A DNA stretch of 36,669 bases from a virus, in IMG/VR virus record IMGVR_UViG_3300005617_000141, positions 1 through 36,669 of that record, one strand, 5' to 3'. The notes beneath the pieces were generated by a model. That model was not told where the DNA came from, ran no database searches, and saw only the letters and a list, made by a program, of their open reading frames with translations. Shown here in pieces: positions 7,553-15,660 of the stretch. The position numbers and the translations under genes were made by a program. The first letter of the stretch is position 1. Every line of letters begins with the position of its first letter.

Positions 7553-7916
7553 GCAATTCAGCCTCGAACTGCTTGGGTGCCTCACCCTGGTAGCCCCGGC
7601 CGGCATGTCCGAGGATCAACGGGTTGAGTGGATAAAGGTCGCTCGGGCCACGCTGGGCCATCTGCCCGCCGATCTGCTCGCTATTGGTTGCGCCGAGGCC
7701 CGGAAGGTGGCGGATCACCCGGCGAAGATCGTTCCCGCGATCATGCGGATGGTCGAACCGATGCTCGATCGCCGCAAGCGCATCCACGCCGAGCCTATCC
7801 CCGTCGAGCGCCGCATCGGGAAGGGCTGCATCACGCCCGCCGAGGCTCTGCGCGCCGCCGAGCAAATGAAGGACGCGCCGGCATGGTTCCGCGAAGCTTT
7901 CGGAGCGAAGCCATGA
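7449..7916 (+). CDS. hypothetical protein, replication region
   Basis: A 155-residue protein. ATG 7449 lies inside the end of the previous gene, with AAGGA at 7436-7440 at good distance; an upstream in-frame ATG at 7404 lacks such support. A Ser/Ala/Gln-rich N terminus precedes a helical domain (about residues 45-125, ELLGCLTLVAPAGMSEDQR onward), and the end is MKDAPAWFREAFGAKP. No known family recognised. Its position after a DnaT-like gene suggests a replication partner, for example a helicase loader, but no ATPase motif is present. The overlap of about 104 bases is notable. Confidence 0.6.
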   Translation: MLNASETREMAERRQAAPASSNALIPTTLQPASPRQFSLELLGCLTLVAPAGMSEDQRVEWIKVARATLGHLPADLLAIGCAEARKVADHPAKIVPAIMRMVEPMLDRRKRIHAEPIPVERRIGKGCITPAEALRAAEQMKDAPAWFREAFGAKP

Positions 7917-8296
7917 CCAGCATGATCTCGAAAATGGCGCGGGCGTTGGACCGAGCAGCCGAGGAGTGGTCGCGCGCAAACCCAGGCAACATTGCGGAAG
8001 AGTGCCCCTATGAAATCCTCGCCACCGCCGCCCTCCAGGCCCTACGCGAGCCTACGGAGGAGATGTGGGGCGGCCTCGCTCGACAAATTATGATGTGGCT
8101 GGACATGGGCGACAGAACGCCGCGCGCCTTGTTCCGGCACCTGGGTGTGCAAGGCGAACGCGCTACACAGTGCCGCATCCGCCATCGAAGCCGGAGAGCA
8201 TCACGGAACCAAAGGGAAGGAATAGGATATGGGGCGGAAGCGGGGGATCATGATCCACGAGAACACTATCGAGCGGCTGTCCCGGCTATCTCGTGA
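7913..8296 (+). CDS. hypothetical protein, C-terminal frame uncertain
   Basis: The frame runs 127 codons from ATG 7913 (ATGA overlap). Residues 1-80 look well formed (ALREPTEEMWGGLARQIMMW), a pattern seen in small phage proteins of unknown function. After about residue 80 the frame becomes Arg-rich, uses a cluster of rare codons (AGA, AGG, ATA, GGA) and overlaps the next gene by 68 bases. The +1 frame instead ends at TAG 8223-8225, three bases before the next ATG. A one-base error or frameshift near 8142-8150 would explain this. Confidence 0.5.
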   Translation: MTSMISKMARALDRAAEEWSRANPGNIAEECPYEILATAALQALREPTEEMWGGLARQIMMWLDMGDRTPRALFRHLGVQGERATQCRIRHRSRRASRNQREGIGYGAEAGDHDPREHYRAAVPAIS

Positions 8297-8744
8297 GAGG
8301 GATGCACGCGCCCAGCTAAGCGAGCCCTTGGTGACGACGGAGGCCGAGCGCCACGGCGACTATGAAGATGGCTGGACCGAGATCAACGGGGCCAGAACGC
8401 GGGTCAAGGTCAACCGGGGCGGTACGGCCATCGACCGCTGGCTGAACGCCAAGGCCGATGACGTGATGGGCGACCATGAGCGTGCGGCAATCCGCTATTG
8501 CCAAAAGCTGTGGCAGGCGATCGACCGCAAGGGCGCGGCTGTGATCCGCGTCGACTTCGGGCGGCCTGGGGAAGCTGAAGCGCAGGCGCTTGCTGAGCTG
8601 TCGCAGTTCAAGAAGAAGTTTCCCACGAAGTATTGGGACACTTACGAGAACATCTGTCGCTTCGGTCATGCCGCCGAGCATAGGCAGACGCGGGTGATGG
8701 TCGCGTTCGTCGCCGGCATGATCGCGCAGTGGGTCAAAATATGA
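8229..8744 (+). CDS. hypothetical protein at the early/late boundary
   Basis: A 171-residue protein beginning at ATG 8229 after GGGAAGG; an internal ATG at 8250 is also possible. The N terminus is polar; residues about 60-95 (TAIDRWLNAKADDVMGDHER) and the end (ENICRFGHAAEHRQTRVM) are helical and basic. Its place as last gene before the late region is where phages often encode a late-gene activator or antiterminator, but no recognised motif supports this. Confidence 0.6.
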   Translation: MGRKRGIMIHENTIERLSRLSRERDARAQLSEPLVTTEAERHGDYEDGWTEINGARTRVKVNRGGTAIDRWLNAKADDVMGDHERAAIRYCQKLWQAIDRKGAAVIRVDFGRPGEAEAQALAELSQFKKKFPTKYWDTYENICRFGHAAEHRQTRVMVAFVAGMIAQWVKI

Positions 8745-8810
8745 TTTGCATTTGCCGCGCAGCTAAGTTACCCAAATCACCTATCAGAGGAATTGCGCCA
8801 AGAGCGCTTG

Positions 8811-8838
8811 AAGGGCTGGCACATCGCTGGCCCTTTTC
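8811..8838 (+). terminator. weak rho-independent terminator candidate
   Basis: AAGGGC (8811-8816) pairs with GCCCTT (about 8830-8835), followed by a short T run, 67 bases after the last early gene. The loop is about 13 bases and contains a second weak pairing (GCTGG repeated). It may end the early transcript. Nothing else in the first part of this gap was recognised. Confidence 0.4.
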
Positions 8839-8856
8839 CGTTTCGGCTCCGGCCGA

Positions 8857-8918
8857 CCCGTTCGCTTCCAGCAAGCTGTCCAACCTCCTCCAGTCGGCTT
8901 CGCGGACAGGCGAACGGG
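8857..8918 (+). repeat. nested inverted repeat upstream of the late genes
   Basis: CCCGTTCGC (8857-8865) pairs perfectly with GCGAACGGG (8910-8918). Inside, CTGTCC (8876-8881) pairs with GGACAG (8904-8909), which directly abuts the outer arm. The predicted RNA is a long stem with a 5' bulge, ending 20 bases before the start of the first late gene. It could be a leader structure, a small RNA or part of a packaging (cos or pac) region; the sequence does not decide. Confidence 0.5.
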
Positions 8919-8938
8919 CTTCATCATGAGGTGACCTT

Positions 8939-9220
8939 ATGGCACTTGAGATCAGCTATTGGACCGGCCGCGCCAAGAACGGCACGCAAGCCTATGGCAA
9001 GCGCATCTCTTCGGAGACCCGCTCTCTGTCCGGTACGAGCGCACAATCAGGCGCGACGCCTTCCGGTTGCAAGATTGTCCGCATTGAAGCGACCGAGGCT
9101 GCTCGCGTTGCCTATGGCTCAAACCCAACGGCAGACGCCACGAGCTTATACATGGCCGCCAATGCCGTGATCGATCGTGAAGCTGAAGTGGGCTGGCTGA
9201 TCGCAGGCAAGACGGCTTAG
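8939..9220 (+). CDS. small hypothetical protein, first late gene
   Basis: A 93-residue protein starting at ATG 8939 after GAGGTGA. The sequence is Ser/Thr/Ala-rich with a YGKRISSETRSLSGTSAQ segment and an AANAVIDREAEVGWLIAG end, suggesting a small beta-rich structural protein. It precedes terminase by 3 bases. No family recognised; a minor virion component or packaging accessory is plausible. Confidence 0.6.
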   Translation: MALEISYWTGRAKNGTQAYGKRISSETRSLSGTSAQSGATPSGCKIVRIEATEAARVAYGSNPTADATSLYMAANAVIDREAEVGWLIAGKTA

Positions 9221-9223
9221 GCT

Positions 9224-9706
9224 ATGTCTCCCAACTTTGAGGACGATCAGGTCAAGGAATTGCTTGATCGCACCTCTCAAGGTGAACCCCTTTCGCGCAT
9301 CTGTCGCGATCCCATGATGCCATCGCGTTCGACGGTCTATGAATGGATTGAGGCTGACGAGCAGTTCGCTGGACAATTCCGCGCGGCGCGCGCGCGTGGC
9401 GTTCATGCAATGGCCGAAGAATGCCTGGACATTGCGGACGAGCCTGTAGCGAAGGACGATGGTGTCGCGGTTTCCAATAAGCGCGTGCGCATCGACACGC
9501 GGCTACGATTGGCGGGCAAGTGGCTGGCCAAGGAATATGGCGACAAGCTCGACGTGAATTACAATGCGGAGGTGACGCATCGGCATGACCTCAGCGCCTA
9601 TAGCGCCGATGAACTCGACGCGCTTGAAAAGCTTATCGCAAAGGCTCCCAACGCTACAGGAGATCAGAGCCGAGCGAGCCTCACGAAGCCTGATCGCATT
9701 CACTGA
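9224..9706 (+). CDS. terS: terminase small subunit
   Basis: A 160-residue protein. An N-terminal helix-turn-helix (LSRICRDPMMPSRSTVYEWI, about residues 24-43) recognises phage DNA for packaging in this family. It is followed by a helical oligomerization segment (EQFAGQFRAARARGVHAMAE) and RVRIDTRLRLAGKWLAKEYG, a hallmark of phage small terminases. It overlaps the large-subunit gene. It should bind the packaging start site and hand DNA to TerL. Confidence 0.85.
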   Translation: MSPNFEDDQVKELLDRTSQGEPLSRICRDPMMPSRSTVYEWIEADEQFAGQFRAARARGVHAMAEECLDIADEPVAKDDGVAVSNKRVRIDTRLRLAGKWLAKEYGDKLDVNYNAEVTHRHDLSAYSADELDALEKLIAKAPNATGDQSRASLTKPDRIH

Positions 9707-11063
9707 ATACACGAATCCAGCCTATGAACGGGCAGGACATCACGAACAGATTGCAGCCAAGCTAGAAGCGGTCTCCAGGGGCGAGATTGACCGCCTGATG
9801 ATCTTCATGCCGCCGAGGCACGGCAAGAGCGAGTTGGCGTCGCGCCGCTTCCCCGCATGGTATCTCGGGCATCACCCTACTCGGCACGTCATCTCAGCTA
9901 GCTACAACTCGGACCTATCGACAGACTTCGGGCGCGAGGTGCGCAACCTGATGGCGTCGCCTGATTATGGCGATGTGTTTCCCGGCGTAAGGCTGCGGGC
10001 TGACAGTAAGGCCGCCGAGCGCATGAACACCGAGCAAGGTGGCGCCTATTTCGCAGCCGGCGTCGGGACGGCGACAACGGGACGCGGCGCGCATCTGGGC
10101 AATATCGATGATCCCTTCAAGGATCGTGAAGACGCCGACAGCGAAACCCAGCGTGAGAAGGTCTGGAACTGGTATCGGTCAACATTTTTCACACGGTTGA
10201 TGCCAGGAGGCGCGATCGTTTTGACGCTGACCCGTTGGCATGAAGACGATTTGGCGGGCCGCCTCCTCGACCAGGATGGCCGTGTTGAAGATGGCGGGCA
10301 GTGGCACGTTCTAGACCTCCCCGCGATCAGCAAGGATGGCAAGGCGCTCTGGCCTGAATGGTATGACATCGGGGCGCTGAACCGGATCAAGGCGACGATC
10401 GGACCGCGTGAATGGTCGGCGCTTTACCAGCAGCAGCCGCAACCCGATGAGGGCACGTTCTTCCAGCGGGCCTGGTTCAAGGAATCGGTGAAGCCCGCCG
10501 ACCTGAGATATTACGGGACGAGCGATTACGCCGTGACTGATGGCGGCGGTGATTACACGGTGCATCGGATCTGGGGCATCTGCCCGCGCGGCAATATCCA
10601 CCGTGTCGATGGCTGGCGCGGACAAACCAGCTCGGACGTGTGGATAGAGAAGAAGATCGATTTGATCGCCAAATACAAGCCTCTGGCATGGTTTGGCGAG
10701 GGCGGGGTGATCCAGAAGGCGGTCGAGCCGATGCTTAGGCGTCGGATGATCGAGCGCAAGACGTTCTGCCGGTTGGAGTGGTTGCCGAGTGTGGCCGACA
10801 AGCCGACGCGGGCGCGTTCGTTTCAGGCGCAGGCGGCAATGGGCAAGGTCTATTTCGAGCCGGGCGCCGATCTTTCCGAGTTCCTGGTGTTTCCGGCCGG
10901 CAAGCATGACGACGACGTTGACACCGCATCGCTGCTCGGCCGGGCGATCGACCAGGCACATCCAGCGATCCTGAGGCAGGCTGACAAGCCGAAATCACGC
11001 GACGGTTGGAATCGGGCATTTAACAAATCCAGTGAGGACGATGGCGCATGGAAGACAGCATGA
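9585..11063 (+). CDS. terL: terminase large subunit
   Basis: A 492-residue DNA-packaging motor with two domains. In the ATPase domain the Walker A is FMPPRHGKSE (Lys81), the Walker B-like strand is HLGNIDDPF and a coupling segment is IVLTLTRWHEDD. In the C-terminal nuclease domain the acidic metal ligands appear in TSDYAVTDGGGDYT, WFGEGGV and KHDDDVDTAS. The translocase pumps DNA into the prohead and cuts it. The reading frame starts inside terS, overlapping it by 122 bases; GGAGG lies 12 bases before ATG 9585, and ATG 9612 is an alternative start. Confidence 0.95.
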   Translation: MTSAPIAPMNSTRLKSLSQRLPTLQEIRAERASRSLIAFTEYTNPAYERAGHHEQIAAKLEAVSRGEIDRLMIFMPPRHGKSELASRRFPAWYLGHHPTRHVISASYNSDLSTDFGREVRNLMASPDYGDVFPGVRLRADSKAAERMNTEQGGAYFAAGVGTATTGRGAHLGNIDDPFKDREDADSETQREKVWNWYRSTFFTRLMPGGAIVLTLTRWHEDDLAGRLLDQDGRVEDGGQWHVLDLPAISKDGKALWPEWYDIGALNRIKATIGPREWSALYQQQPQPDEGTFFQRAWFKESVKPADLRYYGTSDYAVTDGGGDYTVHRIWGICPRGNIHRVDGWRGQTSSDVWIEKKIDLIAKYKPLAWFGEGGVIQKAVEPMLRRRMIERKTFCRLEWLPSVADKPTRARSFQAQAAMGKVYFEPGADLSEFLVFPAGKHDDDVDTASLLGRAIDQAHPAILRQADKPKSRDGWNRAFNKSSEDDGAWKTA

Positions 11064-12946
11064 CTGCTGACGCCTACGACATCGGCTATCACACCAAGCG
11101 CTTCGAGGAAGCGGAGGACGCGACGCGCGATGCTCGCGCCGACGCCGAGCGGGATCGCGACTATTACGACGGAAAGCAGCTCACCTCGGACGAGCGGGCG
11201 GCGCTCAAGAAGCGCGGACAGCCTCCGGTCATCTACAACCGCATCCAGCGCAAGGTTAACTACCTCAAGGGTCTGGAGACGCAAACCCGGAAGGATCCGA
11301 AGGCGTTCCCCCGCACGCCGGGCGATGACGGCTCGGCGCAGGCCGCGACCGATGCGCTGCGTTATGTCTGCGATGCGCAGAATTGGGATGCCAAGCGCTC
11401 GGATGCCTACGAGAATATCATCGTCGAGGGCACGGCGGCGATCATGGTGGGCGTCGCACAGAGTCGCAGCAAGGCGGCGTTGAACGGTTCAACGGCCATG
11501 ACACCGCCGACTGTCGATCCCGAACTGATACAAATTCCGTGGGACCGCTTCTACTACGACCCTTATTCGCGCCGGGTCGCTTTCTCGGATGCAGCCTATA
11601 TGGGCATCATCACCTGGATGGACCTCGACGACGCCAGGCGCAAGTTCAAGGGCCGGGAAGAAGAGATCACCGCGACGTGGATGCAGGCCCGCGACAGCGC
11701 GACCTATGACGACCGGCCCAAGTTCAACCTGTGGGCAGACTACAAGCGCAAGCGTGTGCGGGTGAACGAGGAATATTATCTCGGCCCCGATGGCACGTGG
11801 ATGTGTTGCACATACACCAAGTCCGGCTTCCTGATCGACCCGGCGCCATCGCCCTACCTCGACGAGGCCGGCGAGCCGGAAAATCCTATCAAGGCCATCT
11901 CGGCTTATGTCGACCGCGATAACAACCGATATGGTGAAGTGCGGGCGATGATCAGCCCCCAGGACGAAGTGAATAAGCGCCGCTCCAAGGGGCTGCATCT
12001 AATCAACTCCCGCCAGTTCCGGCTCAGCCGGTCAGCCCAGTCGGGCAATGGAGGCATGCAGGCTAGCGACTTCAAACGCGAACTGGCGAAACCAGACGGC
12101 GTGATCTTTGCCGAGACGGGCGAAGTGGAGGTGTTGGCGACCGGCGACATGGCAGCCGCCAATTTCCAGATGCTGCAGGAGGCAAAGGCTGAGATCGACT
12201 TGCTCGGCCCCAATGCAGCGCTGGCGGGCAAGAACGAGAATGATGCATCCGGCCGGGCGATCCTGGCCCAACAGCAGGGCGGCATGGTTGAGGTTGCCTT
12301 GCTGATGGACCGCCTGCGGCAGTTGAGCCTCGCCGTCTATGAATCGATTTGGGCGCGCATCCGGCAATATTGGACCGATCAGCGCTGGATCAGGGTCACC
12401 GACGACGAGCGCAACCTTCGATGGGTCGGACTCAACGTGCCTCGCACCATGATCGACGTGGCGGCTGAGCGGTTGCAGGGCGATCCGCAGGCTGAATTCA
12501 AGCTGGAGATGCTGAAGCGCGATCCGATGGCGCAGCAGCCCGTGGAGATCAAGAACCAGGTCGCGGAGATGTTTATTGATATCGTCATCGACGAGGGCAT
12601 GGACACGCCGACGGTCGCGGCCGAGCAGTTCGATACGCTGTCGAAGATGATGCCGGCGATGACGCAGCTCCCGCCCGAGGCGCTGGAGATTTTGGTGACG
12701 GCATCGAGTCTGCGCGACAAGGACAAGATGCTGGAGATGATCCAGGGCATGAAGGCCAAGGCGTCGCAGCCCGATCCAATGGCCGAGCAGGCCAAACAAC
12801 TCGAATTGCAGAATGCACAGGCCACGGTCGGCAAAACGCAGAGCGAGACAGCCAAGAACATGGCCGATGCCGAGGCGAAGCGTGCAGGTGCGGCTAGCGA
12901 CCTGATGCAGGCACAGGCGCAGATGGCGCCGGTCCTGATCAATTGA
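11048..12946 (+). CDS. portal protein (P22-type)
   Basis: A 632-residue portal of the P22 gp1 kind, the dodecameric ring through which DNA is packaged and ejected. Features include the N-terminal DRDYYDGKQLTSDERAALK, PPVIYNRIQRKVNYLKGLE, the central DRFYYDPYSRR and RWVGLNVPRTMIDV, and a helical C terminus ending in an Ala/Gln/Lys-rich coiled coil (about residues 575-630) like the P22 barrel, but shorter. It overlaps terL by 16 bases. This call places the virion in the podovirus group. Confidence 0.93.
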   Translation: MEDSMTADAYDIGYHTKRFEEAEDATRDARADAERDRDYYDGKQLTSDERAALKKRGQPPVIYNRIQRKVNYLKGLETQTRKDPKAFPRTPGDDGSAQAATDALRYVCDAQNWDAKRSDAYENIIVEGTAAIMVGVAQSRSKAALNGSTAMTPPTVDPELIQIPWDRFYYDPYSRRVAFSDAAYMGIITWMDLDDARRKFKGREEEITATWMQARDSATYDDRPKFNLWADYKRKRVRVNEEYYLGPDGTWMCCTYTKSGFLIDPAPSPYLDEAGEPENPIKAISAYVDRDNNRYGEVRAMISPQDEVNKRRSKGLHLINSRQFRLSRSAQSGNGGMQASDFKRELAKPDGVIFAETGEVEVLATGDMAAANFQMLQEAKAEIDLLGPNAALAGKNENDASGRAILAQQQGGMVEVALLMDRLRQLSLAVYESIWARIRQYWTDQRWIRVTDDERNLRWVGLNVPRTMIDVAAERLQGDPQAEFKLEMLKRDPMAQQPVEIKNQVAEMFIDIVIDEGMDTPTVAAEQFDTLSKMMPAMTQLPPEALEILVTASSLRDKDKMLEMIQGMKAKASQPDPMAEQAKQLELQNAQATVGKTQSETAKNMADAEAKRAGAASDLMQAQAQMAPVLIN

Positions 12947-12950
12947 ATCA

Positions 12951-12964
12951 ACGTCGCGAGACGT
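12951..12964 (+). promoter_or_regulatory. GCGA-loop hairpin between portal and scaffold genes
   Basis: ACGTC-GCGA-GACGT forms a perfect five-pair stem closed by a GNRA tetraloop, just after the portal stop (12946) in an 86-base gap. There is no T run, so it is not a classical terminator; it may stabilise mRNA ends or be processed. Confidence 0.4.
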
Positions 12965-13032
12965 GGTGCCCGCCGCCGGGGCAAATAGGGCGATACCGGA
13001 CGACGCGGAGCGGTCGATGACGAGGCACGAAC

Positions 13033-13815
13033 ATGGAGAACGGCACGAGTTTCAGTGATATCCTCAACAGTGAACCCGAGGTCGATACGGAAGCCCAGCA
13101 GGGGCAACCGCGCGACGAACAGGGACGCTTTGCGCCGGTACAGCCGGCTGAGGAACAGGGCGAAACGCAACAGGAGTTGCAGCAGGAAGCGCCGCCGGCT
13201 TCCGAAACCGAACCGAGCCACATCCCGATCGCAGCCCTCAAGGACGAACGGAGCAAGCGGCAGCGTATCGAAGCCGAACACCAACAGGCTTTGGAGCGCT
13301 TGCAGCAGTATGAAAACTTTTTCGCGCAGCAGCAGGCACAGCCTCAGGCGGAAGAGATCGACCCGGAACAAGACCCCATTGAATTTCTCGTTCAGCAGGT
13401 TTTGGCGCGGGTCGGGCCTCAGACGCAGGAGCAGCAATTCAAGACGCATGTGCATGTGAGCGAACAGTTCGCTCGCACGAAATGGCCAGATTACGATCAG
13501 AAGGTGGAGATTTTCAGGGAAGCCTGTCAGCGCCAACCAGTTCTATGGGAGGCGATGAAGGAGGCGGCGGACCCAGCGTCCTATGCCTATAACGCTGCGA
13601 GCAACATCCTCGCGGCGCGCAACCTTGGCGACAGCCCTCCACCTTCTCGTGAACAGCTTGAAGCTGAAATCCGCCAGCAGATCATGGCGGAGATCGGCGT
13701 CAATCCTTCAGCTCCCGCCGTTCCCACCTCTCTAGCAAACCAGCAATCCAGGGGATCGCGCGGCGGCCCGGCATGGTCCGGCCCAACGCCGCTTTCCAGC
13801 ATCCTGGGGGGCTGA
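13033..13815 (+). CDS. putative scaffolding protein
   Basis: A 260-residue, strongly Gln/Glu-rich protein with long helices (about residues 70-150) and an acidic, disordered N terminus, located between portal and major capsid genes where scaffolds are encoded. The composition and a late RQLEAEIRQQIMAEIG helix fit an assembly core that leaves the head. It has no enzymatic motif. The C terminus is Ser/Pro/Gly-rich. GAGG precedes ATG 13033. Identity rests on position and composition. Confidence 0.65.
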   Translation: MENGTSFSDILNSEPEVDTEAQQGQPRDEQGRFAPVQPAEEQGETQQELQQEAPPASETEPSHIPIAALKDERSKRQRIEAEHQQALERLQQYENFFAQQQAQPQAEEIDPEQDPIEFLVQQVLARVGPQTQEQQFKTHVHVSEQFARTKWPDYDQKVEIFREACQRQPVLWEAMKEAADPASYAYNAASNILAARNLGDSPPPSREQLEAEIRQQIMAEIGVNPSAPAVPTSLANQQSRGSRGGPAWSGPTPLSSILGG

Positions 13816-13821
13816 ACGTCC

Positions 13822-13883
13822 CAAACCCAAGGTTTGCCCGCGTCGCGATGACGCCGGCTTTCCCAGTCCCCGGTTCGCCGGGG
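13822..13883 (+). promoter_or_regulatory. two hairpins directly upstream of the major capsid gene
   Basis: CAAACC-CAA-GGTTTG (13822-13836) forms a six-pair stem, and CCCCGG-TTCG-CCGGGG (13868-13883) forms six GC pairs closed by an extra-stable UUCG tetraloop. The second ends 4 bases before ATG 13888; its GGGG arm is the only Shine-Dalgarno-like element. Possible roles are mRNA stabilization, processing or control of capsid translation. Confidence 0.55.
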
Positions 13884-13887
13884 CAAG

Positions 13888-15066
13888 ATGGATTTTTTCA
13901 ACATGGCAGACACTACCGCAGCAACGGGGCTTACGCCTCAACAGTGGGACGACAAGTTCTTCGTCCAGTGGATCCACGAAGGTGGGTTCAAGTCTCTGAT
14001 GGGCACCGACGAGGCGTCGATCATCCAGGTGAAGGAGGACCTCTCCAAGAAGCCGGGTGACAGCCTTACCTACGCGCTGGTCAACCGCCTCACCAACTCG
14101 GCCACTACCGGGTCGGCGGTGCTGGAGGGCAACGAAGAAGACCTCGTTAGCCGCTCTATGCGCGTTTATGTGGACAAGCGCCGCAACGGCGTCCGCGTGT
14201 CCGAGATGAACGAGCAGAAATCGGCGATCAATCTCCGCAACGCCGGTAAGGCTGCGCTCATGACCTGGTCGACCGAGGATTTCCGCGACCTGTGCATCAA
14301 TGCCCTGGGCTCTCTGGCCTCGACTGGCACCAACTCGGTCAACTTCGTCGATCGCACCGCAGCTATCGGCGATGCGTGGCTGGTTAACAACAAACTGCAC
14401 ACCGTGTTCGGCGCCTATGCGGCGGGCGGCTCGGCGGGCGGTACCGATCTGTCGGCCGATCTGGCGCAGCTCGACACCACAGCAGACCTGTTCAACTTCA
14501 ACCGCCTGGATGACATGATCCTGTGCGCGAAGACGGGTTCTACCACGGTGCCGAAGCTTCGCCCGATCCGCGATCCGGGGAACGGCAAGCGCTATTTCAT
14601 GGCGCTGGCTAATCCCTATGCGTTCAAGAACCTTCGGGACAGCATCGACACCGAAGTTCTCGCTCTGACCAATGTGGAGGCGCAGGCGTCCAAGCTGTTC
14701 GAGGGTGGAGACCTGATGTGGAACGGTGTCATCGTCAAAGAAGTCGATGATTTGCCGATCTACAGCAACATCGGCGCATCGGCGACCACTGAGGTCACTC
14801 CGGTCTATCTTCTCGGCGCGCAGGCCCTGGCCTACGCCTCGGCGAAGCGCTGGACCACGGCGACCGAAGAGTTCGATTACGGCGACAAGCACGGCATCGC
14901 GGTCGAATCTATCTATGGCGTCCGCAAGCTTATCTTCGGATCGGGCAACGGTGACACCACCACGCCGATCGACAACGGCGTGGTCACCGGCTTTTTCGCC
15001 ACAACGGGTGCCGGCACCGCCAACGGTCTGAATGCTTCGTCCGGCACCAGCGCCGAGACCGCCTAA
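13888..15066 (+). CDS. major capsid protein (N4-gp56 family)
   Basis: A 392-residue coat protein. The N-terminal MADTTAATGLTPQQWDDKFF, followed by EGNEEDLVSRSMRVYVDKRRNGVRV and a long helical-beta body, fits the N4 gp56-type major capsid family with an HK97-like fold. Later landmarks are NPYAFKNLRD and LAYASAKRWTTATEEFDYG. It forms the capsid shell. An internal ATG at 13903 matches the usual family start better, but neither ATG has a clear ribosome binding site apart from GGGG in the hairpin. A terminator follows. The C terminus is Gly/Thr/Ser-rich. Confidence 0.9.
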   Translation: MDFFNMADTTAATGLTPQQWDDKFFVQWIHEGGFKSLMGTDEASIIQVKEDLSKKPGDSLTYALVNRLTNSATTGSAVLEGNEEDLVSRSMRVYVDKRRNGVRVSEMNEQKSAINLRNAGKAALMTWSTEDFRDLCINALGSLASTGTNSVNFVDRTAAIGDAWLVNNKLHTVFGAYAAGGSAGGTDLSADLAQLDTTADLFNFNRLDDMILCAKTGSTTVPKLRPIRDPGNGKRYFMALANPYAFKNLRDSIDTEVLALTNVEAQASKLFEGGDLMWNGVIVKEVDDLPIYSNIGASATTEVTPVYLLGAQALAYASAKRWTTATEEFDYGDKHGIAVESIYGVRKLIFGSGNGDTTTPIDNGVVTGFFATTGAGTANGLNASSGTSAETA

Positions 15067-15079
15067 CCCTCCCCCAACT

Positions 15080-15109
15080 GAGGCGGGGTTACGGCTCCGC
15101 CTCGTTTTT
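15080..15109 (+). terminator. rho-independent terminator after major capsid gene
   Basis: GAGGCGG (15080-15086) pairs with CCGCCTC (15097-15103), followed by GTTTTT. Placed 14 bases after the capsid stop and 22 before the next gene, it could attenuate transcription into the downstream genes so that capsid mRNA is most abundant. Confidence 0.75.
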
Positions 15110-15130
15110 CATTCAACGAGGTAAATCATC

Positions 15131-15607
15131 ATGGCAACTTTGACTGGCCCTCACGCCGCTGCCAATTACCCGGTCGGCGGCCCTGGCCCCGCGAACATGC
15201 TGCATGTCGCTTGGGGCACCTACACACTGGCCGCCAATCCCACGGCGAACGATGTCATCCGCTTCTGCAAGGTGCCGGCCGGTGCAACCGTCATCGGCGG
15301 TTGGTTTTCCGGCGCCGACATCGACACAGGCACCGAAGCGCTCGACATCGATATTGGCTGGGAAGCCAATGGCACCGATGCGGCCGACACCGATGGTTTC
15401 GGCAACTTCGGCACGCTCGACGGCGACGCGGTTTCAATGCTTCGTCCGGTGGCGGGTCTTTACTACCCGTTTGCCAACATCATCCAGGATGCGGGCTTCA
15501 AGAAGTTCGCAGCCGAGACCTATATTTCGGGCCTCGTCAACACCGCAGCGAATGCTGGCGGTACCGGCCTGCTCAAGGTCATCGTCCTGTACGTGATGGT
15601 CGACTGA
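15131..15607 (+). CDS. probable capsid decoration / head protein
   Basis: A 158-residue Gly/Ala/Thr-rich, beta-strand protein (LTGPHAAANYPVGGPGP at the N terminus, IGWEANGTDAADTDGFGNFG in the middle) immediately after the major capsid gene and bracketed by two terminators. The location and composition fit a decoration or head-fibre-like protein. GAGGT precedes ATG 15131. No catalytic motif; the family is not named with certainty. Confidence 0.65.
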   Translation: MATLTGPHAAANYPVGGPGPANMLHVAWGTYTLAANPTANDVIRFCKVPAGATVIGGWFSGADIDTGTEALDIDIGWEANGTDAADTDGFGNFGTLDGDAVSMLRPVAGLYYPFANIIQDAGFKKFAAETYISGLVNTAANAGGTGLLKVIVLYVMVD

Positions 15608-15612
15608 TAGGC

Positions 15613-15647
15613 GGGCGGGGCTTCACGGTCCCGCCCACTTTCTTTTT
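15613..15647 (+). terminator. rho-independent terminator after decoration gene
   Basis: GGGCGGG (15613-15619) pairs with CCCGCCC (15630-15636), followed by an AC then T-rich tract (about 15638-15647). It lies 6 bases after the previous stop. It is the second attenuator-like element in the capsid region. Confidence 0.65.
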
Positions 15648-15660
15648 GAGGGAGGCTCGA

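Noticed and set aside
12379-13536. Leftward frame of 385 codons over portal and scaffold genes
   Set aside because: Leu/Arg-rich with no domain; antisense to two well-supported genes.
13732-14892. Leftward frame of 386 codons over the major capsid gene
   Set aside because: It is antisense to a clear capsid gene; composition is that of a shadow frame.
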